A stretch of 64,000 nt of DNA from positions 3,038,001 to 3,102,000 of the forward strand of contig NZ_CP109442.1 in assembly GCF_036227205.1 (NCBI RefSeq), written 5' to 3'. The position numbers and the translations under genes were made by a program. This stretch comes from Amycolatopsis sp. NBC_01480. Lineage in GTDB: Bacteria; Actinomycetota; Actinomycetes; Mycobacteriales; Pseudonocardiaceae. Positions 7,297-15,933 of this stretch are shown here, in pieces. How positions within the stretch are numbered: the stretch's first letter is position 1; each line of letters opens with the position of its first letter. The notes under the pieces are model-generated. The model was not told where the DNA came from and ran no database searches. It worked only from the letters and a program-made list of their open reading frames with translations.

Positions 7297-9579
7297 ATGG
7301 GCGCTGTACAGCTGACGCTCGGGGGGATCTCCGTTCTCCTCGGCATCGTCGCCTGGGGAATGTTCATCGCGACCGTGGCCCGGTTCGTGCGCGTGATCCG
7401 CCTCGGCCAGCCCGACCCGACCCGCAACGGGCCGTTCACGCCGCGGCTGATGACCATGGTCAAGGAGTTCGCCGCCCACACCCGGATGGCCAAGTTCCGG
7501 CAGGTCGCCCCGTGGCACTGGATGGTGATGTGGGGCTTCCTGATCGGGTCCCTCGCGCTGTTCGAGGCCTACGGCGAGGTGTTCGTCCCGACCTGGGGCT
7601 GGCCGGTGCTCGAGGACTGGTCGCTGTGGAGCCTGCTGATGGAGCTGCTCGGCGTCGGCACCGTCGTCGGCGGCGTCGCGCTCGCGATCATCCGGCAGCT
7701 GAACCACCCCCGCCGCGCCGACCGGCAGTCGCGCTTCGCGGGCTCGAACTTCAAGTGGGCCTACTTCGTCGAGGCCGTGGTGATCGTCGAGGGCATCGGC
7801 ATCATCGGCGTGCGCGCGGGCAAGGCGGCACTGCACGTCCACGAGGTGCCGACCTGGTCCGCGTTCGTGTCGAACCCGCTGAGCGAGCTGCTGCCCTCGA
7901 GCGCGGCGCTGGTCTCGGTGTTCGCCTTCATCAAGCTGATGAGCGCCACCGTGTGGCTGATCGTGGTCGCCCGGACGATGACCATGGGCGTCGCGTGGCA
8001 CCGGTTCAGCGCGTTTTTCAACATCTACTTCAAGCGCGAGGCCGACGGCGGGGTCGCGCTCGGCGCGGTCAAGCCGATGATGTCCGGCGGCAAGGTGCTC
8101 GACCTCGAGGAGGCCGACCCGGACGAGGACACCTTCGGCGTCGGCCGGGTCGAGGACTTCAGCTGGAAGGGCTGGCTCGACTTCTCGACGTGCACCGAGT
8201 GCGGCCGTTGCCAGTCGCAGTGCCCCGCGTGGAACACCGGCAAGCCGCTTTCGCCGAAGCTGCTGATCACCCAGCTGCGCGACCACGCGTACGCCAAGGC
8301 GCCGTACCTGCTCGCGGGCGGCAAGCGTGACATGGCCGGCGACGAAATCGGCCTCACCGGCGACAACCCGCACGCCGGCATCGACGTGCTCGCGCTCGCC
8401 GAGTCCGAGCGGCCGCTGATCGGCGGCGCCGAGGAAAACGGCATCATCGACCCGGACATGCTCTGGTCCTGCACCAGCTGCGGCGCCTGCGTGGAGCAGT
8501 GCCCGGTGGACATCGAGCACGTCGACCACATCGTCGACATGCGCCGGTACCAGGTGATGATCGAGTCGTCGTTCCCCACGGAGCTGAACGGCATGTTCAA
8601 GAACCTGGAGAACAAGGGCAATCCGTGGGGCCAGAACGCCAAGGACCGTCTACAGTGGACGGAAGACCTCGACTTCGAGGTGCCGGTGTTCGAGGGCGAC
8701 CTCGGCGACGCGGAGTACCTCTTCTGGGTCGGCTGCGCCGGCGCGTTCGAGGACCGCGCGAAGAAGACCACCCGCGCGGTGGCCGAGCTGCTGCACATCG
8801 CGGGCGTGAAGTACACCGTGCTCGGCTCGGAGGAGTCGTGCACCGGTGACCCGGCGCGCCGCGCGGGCAACGAGTTCCTGTTCCAGATGCTCGCCCAGCA
8901 GAACGTCGAGGTGCTGAACTCGGTGTTCGAGGGCCGCGAACGCAAGGCGCGCAAGGTGGTCGTCACCTGTGCGCACTGCTTCAACACCCTCGCCAACGAA
9001 TACCCGGAGCTGGGCGGCCAGTTCGACGTCGTGCACCACACGCAGCTGCTGAACCGCCTGGTGCGCGAGAAGTACCTGACGCCGGTGGCGCCCGTCGCCG
9101 AGGACGTCACCTACCACGACCCGTGTTACCTGGGCCGGCACAACAAGGTCTACGACGCGCCGCGTGAGCTCGTCGGGGCTTCGGGGGCCAAGCTGCGCGA
9201 AATGCCGCGGCACGGCGACCGGTCCATGTGCTGCGGCGCCGGCGGCGCGCGGATGTGGATGGAGGAGAAGATCGGCAAGCGGATCAACGTCGAGCGCGTG
9301 GACGAGGCGCTCGGCACCGCCCCGTCGAAGATCGCGACCGGCTGCCCGTTCTGCCGCGTGATGCTCACCGACGGCGTCACCGCGCGCCAGAGCGACGGCC
9401 TGGCGAGCGAACGGGTCGAGGTCGTCGACGTCGCGCAGCTGCTGCTCACCTCCGTGAAACGGAAGCCGGAGCCGGCGCTGGTGGCGGCGGGCGCGCCTTC
9501 ACTGGAAGACGAGGCGGACGCGGACCTGACGGCTGAGCCCGCCGAGGAGACGGCGGACCCCTTGCCGGACAAGGAGTAA
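7297..9579 (+). CDS. Membrane Fe-S reductase, heterodisulfide-reductase-like (EtfD / Rv0338c type)
   Basis: 760 residues. The N-terminal third (1-270) has several membrane helices in a respiratory cytochrome-b-like (NarI/HdrE) arrangement. Two 4Fe-4S ferredoxin motifs follow: CTECGRCQSQCP at about residue 299 and CTSCGACVEQCP at about 392. The C-terminal half has two CCG domains (GCAGAFED...CTGDPARR...TCAHCFNT; YHDPCYLGR...CCGAGGARM...GCPFC). This architecture matches mycobacterial EtfD, which passes electrons from ETF, reduced by acyl-CoA dehydrogenases, to the quinone pool; the mycobacterial protein is somewhat longer. The C-terminal 40 residues are acidic and disordered. A shared operator with the fadE5-like gene supports a role in fatty-acid oxidation. 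Confidence 0.9.
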   Translation: MGAVQLTLGGISVLLGIVAWGMFIATVARFVRVIRLGQPDPTRNGPFTPRLMTMVKEFAAHTRMAKFRQVAPWHWMVMWGFLIGSLALFEAYGEVFVPTWGWPVLEDWSLWSLLMELLGVGTVVGGVALAIIRQLNHPRRADRQSRFAGSNFKWAYFVEAVVIVEGIGIIGVRAGKAALHVHEVPTWSAFVSNPLSELLPSSAALVSVFAFIKLMSATVWLIVVARTMTMGVAWHRFSAFFNIYFKREADGGVALGAVKPMMSGGKVLDLEEADPDEDTFGVGRVEDFSWKGWLDFSTCTECGRCQSQCPAWNTGKPLSPKLLITQLRDHAYAKAPYLLAGGKRDMAGDEIGLTGDNPHAGIDVLALAESERPLIGGAEENGIIDPDMLWSCTSCGACVEQCPVDIEHVDHIVDMRRYQVMIESSFPTELNGMFKNLENKGNPWGQNAKDRLQWTEDLDFEVPVFEGDLGDAEYLFWVGCAGAFEDRAKKTTRAVAELLHIAGVKYTVLGSEESCTGDPARRAGNEFLFQMLAQQNVEVLNSVFEGRERKARKVVVTCAHCFNTLANEYPELGGQFDVVHHTQLLNRLVREKYLTPVAPVAEDVTYHDPCYLGRHNKVYDAPRELVGASGAKLREMPRHGDRSMCCGAGGARMWMEEKIGKRINVERVDEALGTAPSKIATGCPFCRVMLTDGVTARQSDGLASERVEVVDVAQLLLTSVKRKPEPALVAAGAPSLEDEADADLTAEPAEETADPLPDKE

Positions 9580-9586
9580 CCCGGTC

Positions 9587-9617
9587 AACGGCCCCTTCAC
9601 CTTGCGGAGGGGCCGTT
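9587..9617 (+). terminator. Terminator of the EtfD-like gene
   Basis: Perfect arms AACGGCCCCT and AGGGGCCGTT begin 8 bases after the TAA stop. The hairpin is followed by TCGG rather than a T-run. Confidence 0.65.
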
Positions 9618-9698
9618 CGGCTGTCCGGGACATTTGTCATGGCCCGATCGTGATCGACGGCCTGAGTGCGCGCGGTCGCGCGGCGGAACCATCAGGGG

Positions 9699-10673
9699 AT
9701 GCCGAAACGGAAGATCGCGCTCGCCACCCTGGCCCTGCTCGCCCCGTTCGTCGCCGAGTTCCTGCTCGGTGACCAGTACCTGGCCGGTCCACCGGCGGTC
9801 GGGAAGCAGCTGGGCATGTACTCGATGTACGTCGCGCTGTACGGCTCGGGCGCGCTGCTGATCCGCGAGGTCGCGCGCCGCCGAGGCCTGGGCTGGCCGA
9901 CGATCTTGGTGCTGGCGCTGGCTTTCGGCGTCGCCGAAGAGGGTCTGCTCACCGAAACGCTGTTCAACCCGCACTACCTCGGCCTCGATCTGCTCAGCCC
10001 GGGCCACATCCCGCTGCTCGGCCTCGGCGCACCGTGGACGGTGTACGTGCTGACGCTGCACGTGGTCTGGAGCATCGCCACCCCGATCGCGATCGCGGAG
10101 GCGTTTTTCGGCCGCTCGCCGTGGCTGCGAACGCCCGGCACGTGGGCGTGGAGCGTCCTGCTGGCGGTGGGCGCGGTGGGGACTTTCGCGGTGTCCTTCG
10201 GACTGGACGCCGCGCACTTCCTGGCCGCGCCGGGCCAGCTGGCCGGAGCGCTTGTTGTGGTGGTGGCGCTGATCCTGGTGGCGTTGCGCCTGCGCGCGCC
10301 GTCGCAGGGGCTTTCGGGCAACCCGTGGCTGGGCTTCGCGGTCGGGCTCGGGCTGAGCACCGCGTTCCAGGTGCTGAAAACGGGGCTCGGCACGTCGCCG
10401 TGGGTGCAGACCGGCTTGATGCTGGGTCTGGAGGCCGTGGCCGTCGCTTATGCGCTGAAGGTGCGCCCGCCCGCCTTCTCCCTGGCCGCGGGCGCCGCTG
10501 TCACCTACTGCTGGCTAGGCCTCGCCACCGCCGCCGACGCGGGTTCCGTCGCTCTCGCGGAGCAGAGCGTGCTCGTGGCGGGGACGCTCGTGTTACTTGG
10601 AAGCGCGACTAGGCGAAACATTCTGTTAACCCGTTCAAAGAAAGGTACGACCGTACCGGAATTCCGCCGGTAA
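9699..10673 (+). CDS. Polytopic membrane protein, function unknown
   Basis: 324 residues from the ATG at 9699 (AGGGG directly upstream; an in-frame GTG at 9666 is the alternative). There are about eight to nine hydrophobic segments across the whole length. The stretch FGVAEEGLLTETLFNP has a di-Glu motif and a later His in LHVVWSIATPIA, which recalls the CPBP/Abi intramembrane protease pattern (EExxxR...H), but the Arg is missing, so this is not claimed. The C terminus is basic. No partner gene is evident. Confidence 0.65.
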   Translation: MPKRKIALATLALLAPFVAEFLLGDQYLAGPPAVGKQLGMYSMYVALYGSGALLIREVARRRGLGWPTILVLALAFGVAEEGLLTETLFNPHYLGLDLLSPGHIPLLGLGAPWTVYVLTLHVVWSIATPIAIAEAFFGRSPWLRTPGTWAWSVLLAVGAVGTFAVSFGLDAAHFLAAPGQLAGALVVVVALILVALRLRAPSQGLSGNPWLGFAVGLGLSTAFQVLKTGLGTSPWVQTGLMLGLEAVAVAYALKVRPPAFSLAAGAAVTYCWLGLATAADAGSVALAEQSVLVAGTLVLLGSATRRNILLTRSKKGTTVPEFRR

Positions 10674-10832
10674 ACGGTTTCCGCAGCGCCTTGGTGCATA
10701 TTCGCTGCACACTCGAACGCTGGGTGTCACATTCGATCCAAAGGACTGGACAACGGGCGTATCCTGGCTTTTCCTCGCGACCACCGCCGCCCGCGGGGTC
10801 GGAATTGAGCACGGGGAAAAGGGGAGCGCAGG

Positions 10833-12503
10833 ATGGGCGGGCACCGGGAAGCACGACCGACCGGCCGTTCCGGCGCCCGGTTTCCCTCGGCCAAACAAGC
10901 GGACCGCCTGACGGGGGAAACCCCGGTGGTAACGGATTCCCCTGCCGCCGAACCGGTTCCTGTACCGCCTGGCGAGCCGGGTGTTTCCCAGCCTGCGAAG
11001 GAGCGGGATCTGCCCCGGGCCGCGAACCAGCGGGATGTTCCTGAGTCCGCGAGTTGGCAGGACTTCCGCTCGCCCTCGGCTCAGCGCGAGTCTTCGCAGC
11101 CCTCGAGCCCGCGAGACCTTCCCCAGCCGGCGAGTCGCCGGACCCGCCCCTCGCCCACGGTTCGGCAGGACTCTCCCCAGGCCTCGAGCCAGCGAGACCT
11201 TGCCCGTCCCGCGAGTCGGCAGGACCTGCCTTCGCCCACGGTTCGGCAAGACTCTTCCCAGCCCTCGGCTTCGGAGCCCACCTCCGCCGCTCCGGCCCCG
11301 AAGAGGGCTGTCGGCCGGGCAGGCGCGCGGTTCCCGAGCGCGAAGGTGACCGAGCGACTGGCCGAGCCGGAGTCCGAACTGGAGCCGGAACCCGTCCAGG
11401 GTCCCGTCGGCGCCCGCTTCCCCAGTGCCAAGGTCACCAAGCGACGAGCTAAATCCAAGCAAGGCAAGGCCGATCCAGCCAAGTCCAGCCCTGCCGATTC
11501 CGACGCGGCCCAACCGGAAGCCGACGCACCCGTCCACAGCCCGACCGGCGCCCGTTTCCCCGCCCCGCAACTCGCCGACCGGCTGAGCGGCGAGCCGGAG
11601 CCCGAGGCCGTCACTCGGGTGCGGGCGAAGTTCGCCAGTGCCGAGCTGGCCGAGCGCATGGCGGAGGTGCCCGAGCCGGATCACAGCACCGTCGGCCGTG
11701 CTGGAGCCCGTTTCCCCACTCCGAAAGCCGCCGATCGCTTCAGCGAAACCGAAAACCGGGATACCCCAACAGACGCGAGCGCGGACCAGACCCCCCAACC
11801 CGACCGGGCCGACGAGACCAACCCCACCGACGACCCCGACCGGACCGACTGGGCTGACGAAGCCGACCAGCCGGACTGGGCCGATTGGTCCGACCGGACC
11901 GACTGGGGCAGCCAGACCGACCCGACCGACCAGCCCGCCCCGGCCACCTGGACCGCTCAAACCAACCACTCTGGCCGCGCCGACTACCCCGGTCACGCCG
12001 ACCGCACCGATGCCGCCTACTCCGGCACCCTCGGCGAAGGCACGGTCCGGCCGCACCTCCACTCGGATCCCACCGAGCCGCCGGACGAACTCGCGCCGGC
12101 GCCGGACTTCACTCACGGCCAGTGGGACGACTGGGCCGAAGAGCCGCCGTCCCAGCCTGGGCCGCGCACGCTCGTCCGCCCGTATGTCCTCACCCGGGGA
12201 CGCACCCAGTCGCGGCGGCATCTCGCGATCGAGGCGCTCGTGTCGACCTGCGCGGGGGAGGCGCAGTGGGACGGGCCGCAGGTGAGCGGGGAATTCCGGT
12301 CCGTGCGGACGATGTGCTACTCCCCGCGCTCGGTCGCCGAGGTGGCCGCGACGCTGAGCGTGCCACTCGGCGTCGCACGCATCCTCCTCGACGACATGGC
12401 CGAGCTGGGCCTGGTCCGGATCCACGAAAACGATGGCGCAGCCGACGGCAGGCCGGCCCTGGAATTGATGGAACGAGTGCTCTCCGGCCTCCAGCGCCTC
12501 TGA
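10833..12503 (+). CDS. Orphan DUF742 (CvnC-like) protein with long repeat-bearing disordered region
   Basis: 556 residues. Only the last 95 or so are a recognised fold: a DUF742 winged-helix-like domain (RHLAIEALVSTC...YSPRSVAEVAATLSVPLGVARILLDDMAELGLVRIH). The first 460 residues are low-complexity and contain three kinds of repeats: six copies of a GARFPSAK-x-ADRL module (for example GARFPSAKQADRL, GARFPSAKVTERL, GARFPAPQLADRL, AKFASAELAERM, GARFPTPKAADRF), Ser/Pro/Arg units around PSPTVRQDS, and a Trp-Asp-Thr stretch (DRTDWADEADQPDWADW). DUF742 proteins normally sit in four-gene conservons with a histidine kinase, a roadblock protein and a small GTPase; none is adjacent. Probably a regulatory scaffold; function unknown. 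Confidence 0.8.
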   Translation: MGGHREARPTGRSGARFPSAKQADRLTGETPVVTDSPAAEPVPVPPGEPGVSQPAKERDLPRAANQRDVPESASWQDFRSPSAQRESSQPSSPRDLPQPASRRTRPSPTVRQDSPQASSQRDLARPASRQDLPSPTVRQDSSQPSASEPTSAAPAPKRAVGRAGARFPSAKVTERLAEPESELEPEPVQGPVGARFPSAKVTKRRAKSKQGKADPAKSSPADSDAAQPEADAPVHSPTGARFPAPQLADRLSGEPEPEAVTRVRAKFASAELAERMAEVPEPDHSTVGRAGARFPTPKAADRFSETENRDTPTDASADQTPQPDRADETNPTDDPDRTDWADEADQPDWADWSDRTDWGSQTDPTDQPAPATWTAQTNHSGRADYPGHADRTDAAYSGTLGEGTVRPHLHSDPTEPPDELAPAPDFTHGQWDDWAEEPPSQPGPRTLVRPYVLTRGRTQSRRHLAIEALVSTCAGEAQWDGPQVSGEFRSVRTMCYSPRSVAEVAATLSVPLGVARILLDDMAELGLVRIHENDGAADGRPALELMERVLSGLQRL

Positions 12504-12612
12504 ACCACCGCTGAACCGCCACCGGAACCCGCCGCCGAACCCACGGCCAAACTCCACCCCCGCACCCCCGTCAACCCGCCCCAACCCGTTCACCCCGACT
12601 ACGCTTCGCCGA

Positions 12613-13617
12613 GTGACCGAGGAAGAAGAAAAGGGCGGCGAGAGCACCCTCACCGTCCTGCTGGCCGGTGGGGTCAACCTGGCCATCGCGATCCTGAAGC
12701 TGGTCGCGGGCATCATCACCGGCTCCGGCGCGATGCTGTCGGAGGCCGCGCACTCAGTCGCCGACACGATCACCGAGGTCCTGCTGCTCACCGCGCTCAA
12801 GCGTTCAGAGCGCCCGGCCGACCGCATCCACCCCTTCGGTTACGGCAAGGAGCGCTACTTCTGGTCGCTGCTGGCCGCGGTCTCGATCTTCGCCTCGGGC
12901 GCGATGTTCGCGCTGTACGAGGGGTTCACCACGGTGTTCGGCGAGAACACCGAGCAGGAGAGCCCGATCGTCGGCTACGGCGTGCTGGCGGTGGCCTTCG
13001 TGCTCGAAGGCACGTCGTGGCTGCAGGCGATGAAGCAGGTGCGCAAGGAGGCGAAGGCCGAGAGCCGCTCGTTCTTCGGTTACCTGCGGATGATCGACGA
13101 CCCCGCGCCCAAGACCGTGCTGTTCGAGGACTCCGCCGCGCTTGTCGGGCTGGTGCTCGCGTTCGCCGGCATCGGGCTGCACCAGCTCACCGGCTCGTCG
13201 GTCTGGGACGGCATTGCGTCGATCCTGATCGGGCTGCTGCTCGCCTGCGTCGCGTATCTGCTGGGGCGCACCAACCGCGGCCTGCTCATCGGGCGCCAGG
13301 CCGACCCGCGGATCGTGCGCGGGGTGCGTGATCACCTCGCCGCCGCGCCCGAAATCGAGGCGCTGGTGGACCTGCAGACCATGCTCATGGGCACCGACCA
13401 GGTCCTGGTGTGCGCCCGCGTCGACTTCGACGACGCGCTGGGCGCGGCCGACGTGGAACGCGCCTGCGTGCGCATGGCCGCCGAGCTGACCGAGGGGTTC
13501 CACGACGTCACCGAGGTGTTCATCGAGCCCGTGCCGCGCACCGACCCGAACCTGCGCGCGACGGTGCTGGCGCGTTACGGCGACCTCCGGGCGAACCCGG
13601 TCGAGGACTATCAGTAG
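12613..13617 (+). CDS. Cation diffusion facilitator (CDF) transporter
   Basis: 334 residues from a GTG start, usual CDF length. Six membrane helices, with the helix-2 metal site as HSVAD (SEAAHSVADTITEVLLL) and the helix-5 site as FEDSAALVG. A cytoplasmic C-terminal domain (DPRIVRGVRDHLAAAPEIEALVDLQT...DQVLVCARVDFDD) closes the protein. It should export a divalent metal such as zinc, iron or manganese by proton antiport; specificity cannot be read. No good ribosome-binding site is visible, so the mRNA may be leaderless. Its end overlaps the convergent CAP gene by 7 bases. Confidence 0.9.
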   Translation: MTEEEEKGGESTLTVLLAGGVNLAIAILKLVAGIITGSGAMLSEAAHSVADTITEVLLLTALKRSERPADRIHPFGYGKERYFWSLLAAVSIFASGAMFALYEGFTTVFGENTEQESPIVGYGVLAVAFVLEGTSWLQAMKQVRKEAKAESRSFFGYLRMIDDPAPKTVLFEDSAALVGLVLAFAGIGLHQLTGSSVWDGIASILIGLLLACVAYLLGRTNRGLLIGRQADPRIVRGVRDHLAAAPEIEALVDLQTMLMGTDQVLVCARVDFDDALGAADVERACVRMAAELTEGFHDVTEVFIEPVPRTDPNLRATVLARYGDLRANPVEDYQ

Positions 13618-14324
13618 CCGAAGTCCTGCGTCCAGTACCAGCCGGATTTGGTGACGCCCACGCCGAGTTTCGTCAGCGAGCAGTTCAGGATGTTCGCCCG
13701 GTGGCCGCTGGAGTTCATCCACATCTCCATCACCTGCGTGGCGCTGGTGGCGCCCTTCGCGATGTTCTCCGCGCCCGGCTTGCTGTAGCCGGCGTCGCGG
13801 ATGCGCTCGTCGAAATGCACGCCCTCGGGGGTGTCGTGCGAGAAGTAGTCGCGGGCCGACATGTCGTCGCTGTGCTTCTGCGCGGCCGTGTCGAGGTGCG
13901 GCTCCTCGGCGACGGGGTCGCAGCCGGCGTCCGCGCGCTCGTTGTTGACCAGGCTCACGATCTGGCCCGCCAGCGAAGTGTCCGCCTTCGGCTGAGGCGT
14001 CGGCGTCGGGGTGCTGGGCGGCGAGGACGACGGAGTCGGGGCCTGCGACGAGGAAGGCGTCGGGGTCGGGCTGTCGGAGGTCGACGGGGCCGGCGCGGAA
14101 CTCGTGCTCGTCGGAGTGCTCGAGGTACTGGGCGAGGGCGGCTTCGCGAACGACCCGCTGGTGGCGTCTCCGCCGAGGTCGGGCTGGCCGGACGCGACGT
14201 TACTGAGGGTCGCCGCGCCGGCGGGCTCATGGAGCCACATCGTCCCCCCAGCGGCGGCAAACCCGCCCAGAAGAACACTCAGCGACACCAAAACCACACG
14301 ACCACGAGCACCAATGGGGGACAC
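13611..14324 (-). CDS. Secreted CAP-domain protein
   Basis: 237 residues from a GTG. An N-terminal signal anchor (residues 9-30) is followed by a long Ser/Thr/Pro linker (about 50-115) and a C-terminal CAP (SCP/PR-1-like) domain of about 120 residues with the family motifs VSLVNNERADAGC, HSDDM, YFSHDTPEG, GENIAKG and SGHRANIL. It is exported and possibly wall-associated. Bacterial CAP proteins have no single known activity; binding of lipids or peptidoglycan is suggested for some. Monocistronic. Confidence 0.9.
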   Translation of the reverse strand: MSPIGARGRVVLVSLSVLLGGFAAAGGTMWLHEPAGAATLSNVASGQPDLGGDATSGSFAKPPSPSTSSTPTSTSSAPAPSTSDSPTPTPSSSQAPTPSSSPPSTPTPTPQPKADTSLAGQIVSLVNNERADAGCDPVAEEPHLDTAAQKHSDDMSARDYFSHDTPEGVHFDERIRDAGYSKPGAENIAKGATSATQVMEMWMNSSGHRANILNCSLTKLGVGVTKSGWYWTQDFGY

Positions 14325-14405
14325 GAAGCGGAAAGTATCACGAACAGATTACGACCGTTACCACCGAAAGGCGCAGCGCCTCGCTCCGTCAAATGGGGGA
14401 AATGA

Positions 14406-15830
14406 TCAAGAAACGTCCTCGATCGCGGTCCCCTTGGTCTCGCGGATGAACTTCAGCGTGAACGGGATCGACAGCACCGCGAAGGCCGCGTAAATCCAGT
14501 ACGTGACGCTCAGATTCCAGTCCGACATGCTCGGAAAACTGACCGTCACCAGCCAGTTCGCCACCCAGTTCGCGGCCGTGCCGACGGCGAGGGCGGCACT
14601 GCGGATGCGCAGCGGGAACATCTCGCCGAGCAGCACCCAGAGGATCACGCCCCAGGACAGCGCGAACGAGAGCACGAAGACGTTCGCGAACACCAGCGCC
14701 ACCGGGCCCCACGCGCCGGGCAGGCTCAGGTCGCCGTTCACCTTCTGCGCGTGGCCGAACGCGATGGCCGCGACGCCGAGCCCGATCGCCATGCCGACCG
14801 AGCCGATCAGCAGCAGCGGCTTGCGCCCGACGCGGTCGATGAATGCGATCGCGATGAACGTGCCGAGGATGTTGATCACCGGGCTGACCATGGAGATCAG
14901 CAGCGAGTCGGTGTTCTGGCCGACCGAGTGCCACAGCGTGTCGGAGTAGTAGAAGATCACGTTGATGCCGACGAACTGCTGGAACACGGCCAGCGCGATG
15001 CCGATCCAGACCACCGGCAGCAGCCCGAACTTCCCGCCGAGCAGGTCGCGCACCTTGGACTGGCGCTCGGTGCGCAGGCCGCGGCTGATGTCGGCCAGCT
15101 TCGCCTCGACCCCGTCGGCGCCCTCGACCTCGGCGAGCACCTTGCGCGCGCGGTCGGTCTTGCCGATCGAAAGCAGGTAGTGCGGCGACTCGGGGATGAT
15201 CGAGGCGAGCACGAAGTAGACCACCGCGGGAATGGCGGCGGCGCCCAGCATCCACTGCCAGGCCTCGAGGCCGCCGAGGTGGCCGTTCAGGTCGTGGGAG
15301 CCGTCGGGCAGGACCGGCGCGAACGCCTTGATCACCCAGTTGACCAGCGCGGAAACCCCGATGCCGAGCACGATCGCGAGCTGCTGGAGGCTCGCCAGGC
15401 GGCCGCGGTAAGCGGGCGGCGCGACCTCCGCGATGTAGGACGGCCCGATCACCGACGCGACGCCGATCGCCGCCCCGCCGATCACCCGCCACAGCGCGAG
15501 GTCCCAGATGCCGAACGGGAACATCGCCCCGATCGCGCTGATGAAAAACAGCACCGCGGCCAGCTGCATCGTCCGGATGCGCCCGACCCGGTCGGACAGC
15601 AGCCCGCCGAACCAGGCGCCGACGGCCGAGCCGATCAGCGCGCTGGAGACGGTGAGCCCGGTGGCGGCGGCGCCGACCTCGAAGTGCTTCTGGATGCCGA
15701 GCACGGCCCCGTTGATGTTGGAGCTGTCATAACCGAACAGGAACCCGCCGACCGCCGCCGCGCCCGCGATGAACACGACGTGGGCGAGGTGCTGCTGGCC
15801 GGCCCGCTCGCCGGGAACTACGTCGGTCAT
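14406..15830 (-). CDS. Sugar porter family MFS transporter
   Basis: 474 residues, 12 membrane helices. Family signatures are FGYDSSNINGA in helix 1, DRVGR (loop 2-3), PESPHYLLSIGK after helix 6, QQFVGINVIFYYSDTLW in helix 7 and DRVGRKPLL in loop 8-9. It most likely imports a hexose or pentose with protons. Upstream, between 15851 and 15880, is a TTAC...GTAA inverted repeat around TTCGAA with a 9-base spacer that could be a regulator site. The gene lies 103 bp after the giant surface-protein gene on the same strand but probably has its own promoter. Confidence 0.92.
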   Translation of the reverse strand: MTDVVPGERAGQQHLAHVVFIAGAAAVGGFLFGYDSSNINGAVLGIQKHFEVGAAATGLTVSSALIGSAVGAWFGGLLSDRVGRIRTMQLAAVLFFISAIGAMFPFGIWDLALWRVIGGAAIGVASVIGPSYIAEVAPPAYRGRLASLQQLAIVLGIGVSALVNWVIKAFAPVLPDGSHDLNGHLGGLEAWQWMLGAAAIPAVVYFVLASIIPESPHYLLSIGKTDRARKVLAEVEGADGVEAKLADISRGLRTERQSKVRDLLGGKFGLLPVVWIGIALAVFQQFVGINVIFYYSDTLWHSVGQNTDSLLISMVSPVINILGTFIAIAFIDRVGRKPLLLIGSVGMAIGLGVAAIAFGHAQKVNGDLSLPGAWGPVALVFANVFVLSFALSWGVILWVLLGEMFPLRIRSAALAVGTAANWVANWLVTVSFPSMSDWNLSVTYWIYAAFAVLSIPFTLKFIRETKGTAIEDVS

Positions 15831-15933
15831 GACCCCGCCTTTCGCCGTGGAAAATTACTTACCCGTTCGAAGTAACCTCTGCCCCGGGCCGGATCGTTTC
15901 AGTCGCCGGAGTGACCTCTCGCACCCCTGATGA

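Noticed and set aside
9699..10673. CPBP-type intramembrane protease
   Set aside because: A di-Glu motif is present but the conserved Arg and correctly placed His motifs are not.
10635..12827. A 730-residue minus-strand frame over the DUF742 gene
   Set aside because: Its Gly/Arg/Val repeats mirror the Ser/Pro/Asp repeats of the plus-strand gene, whose DUF742 domain is real and whose start has a ribosome-binding site.
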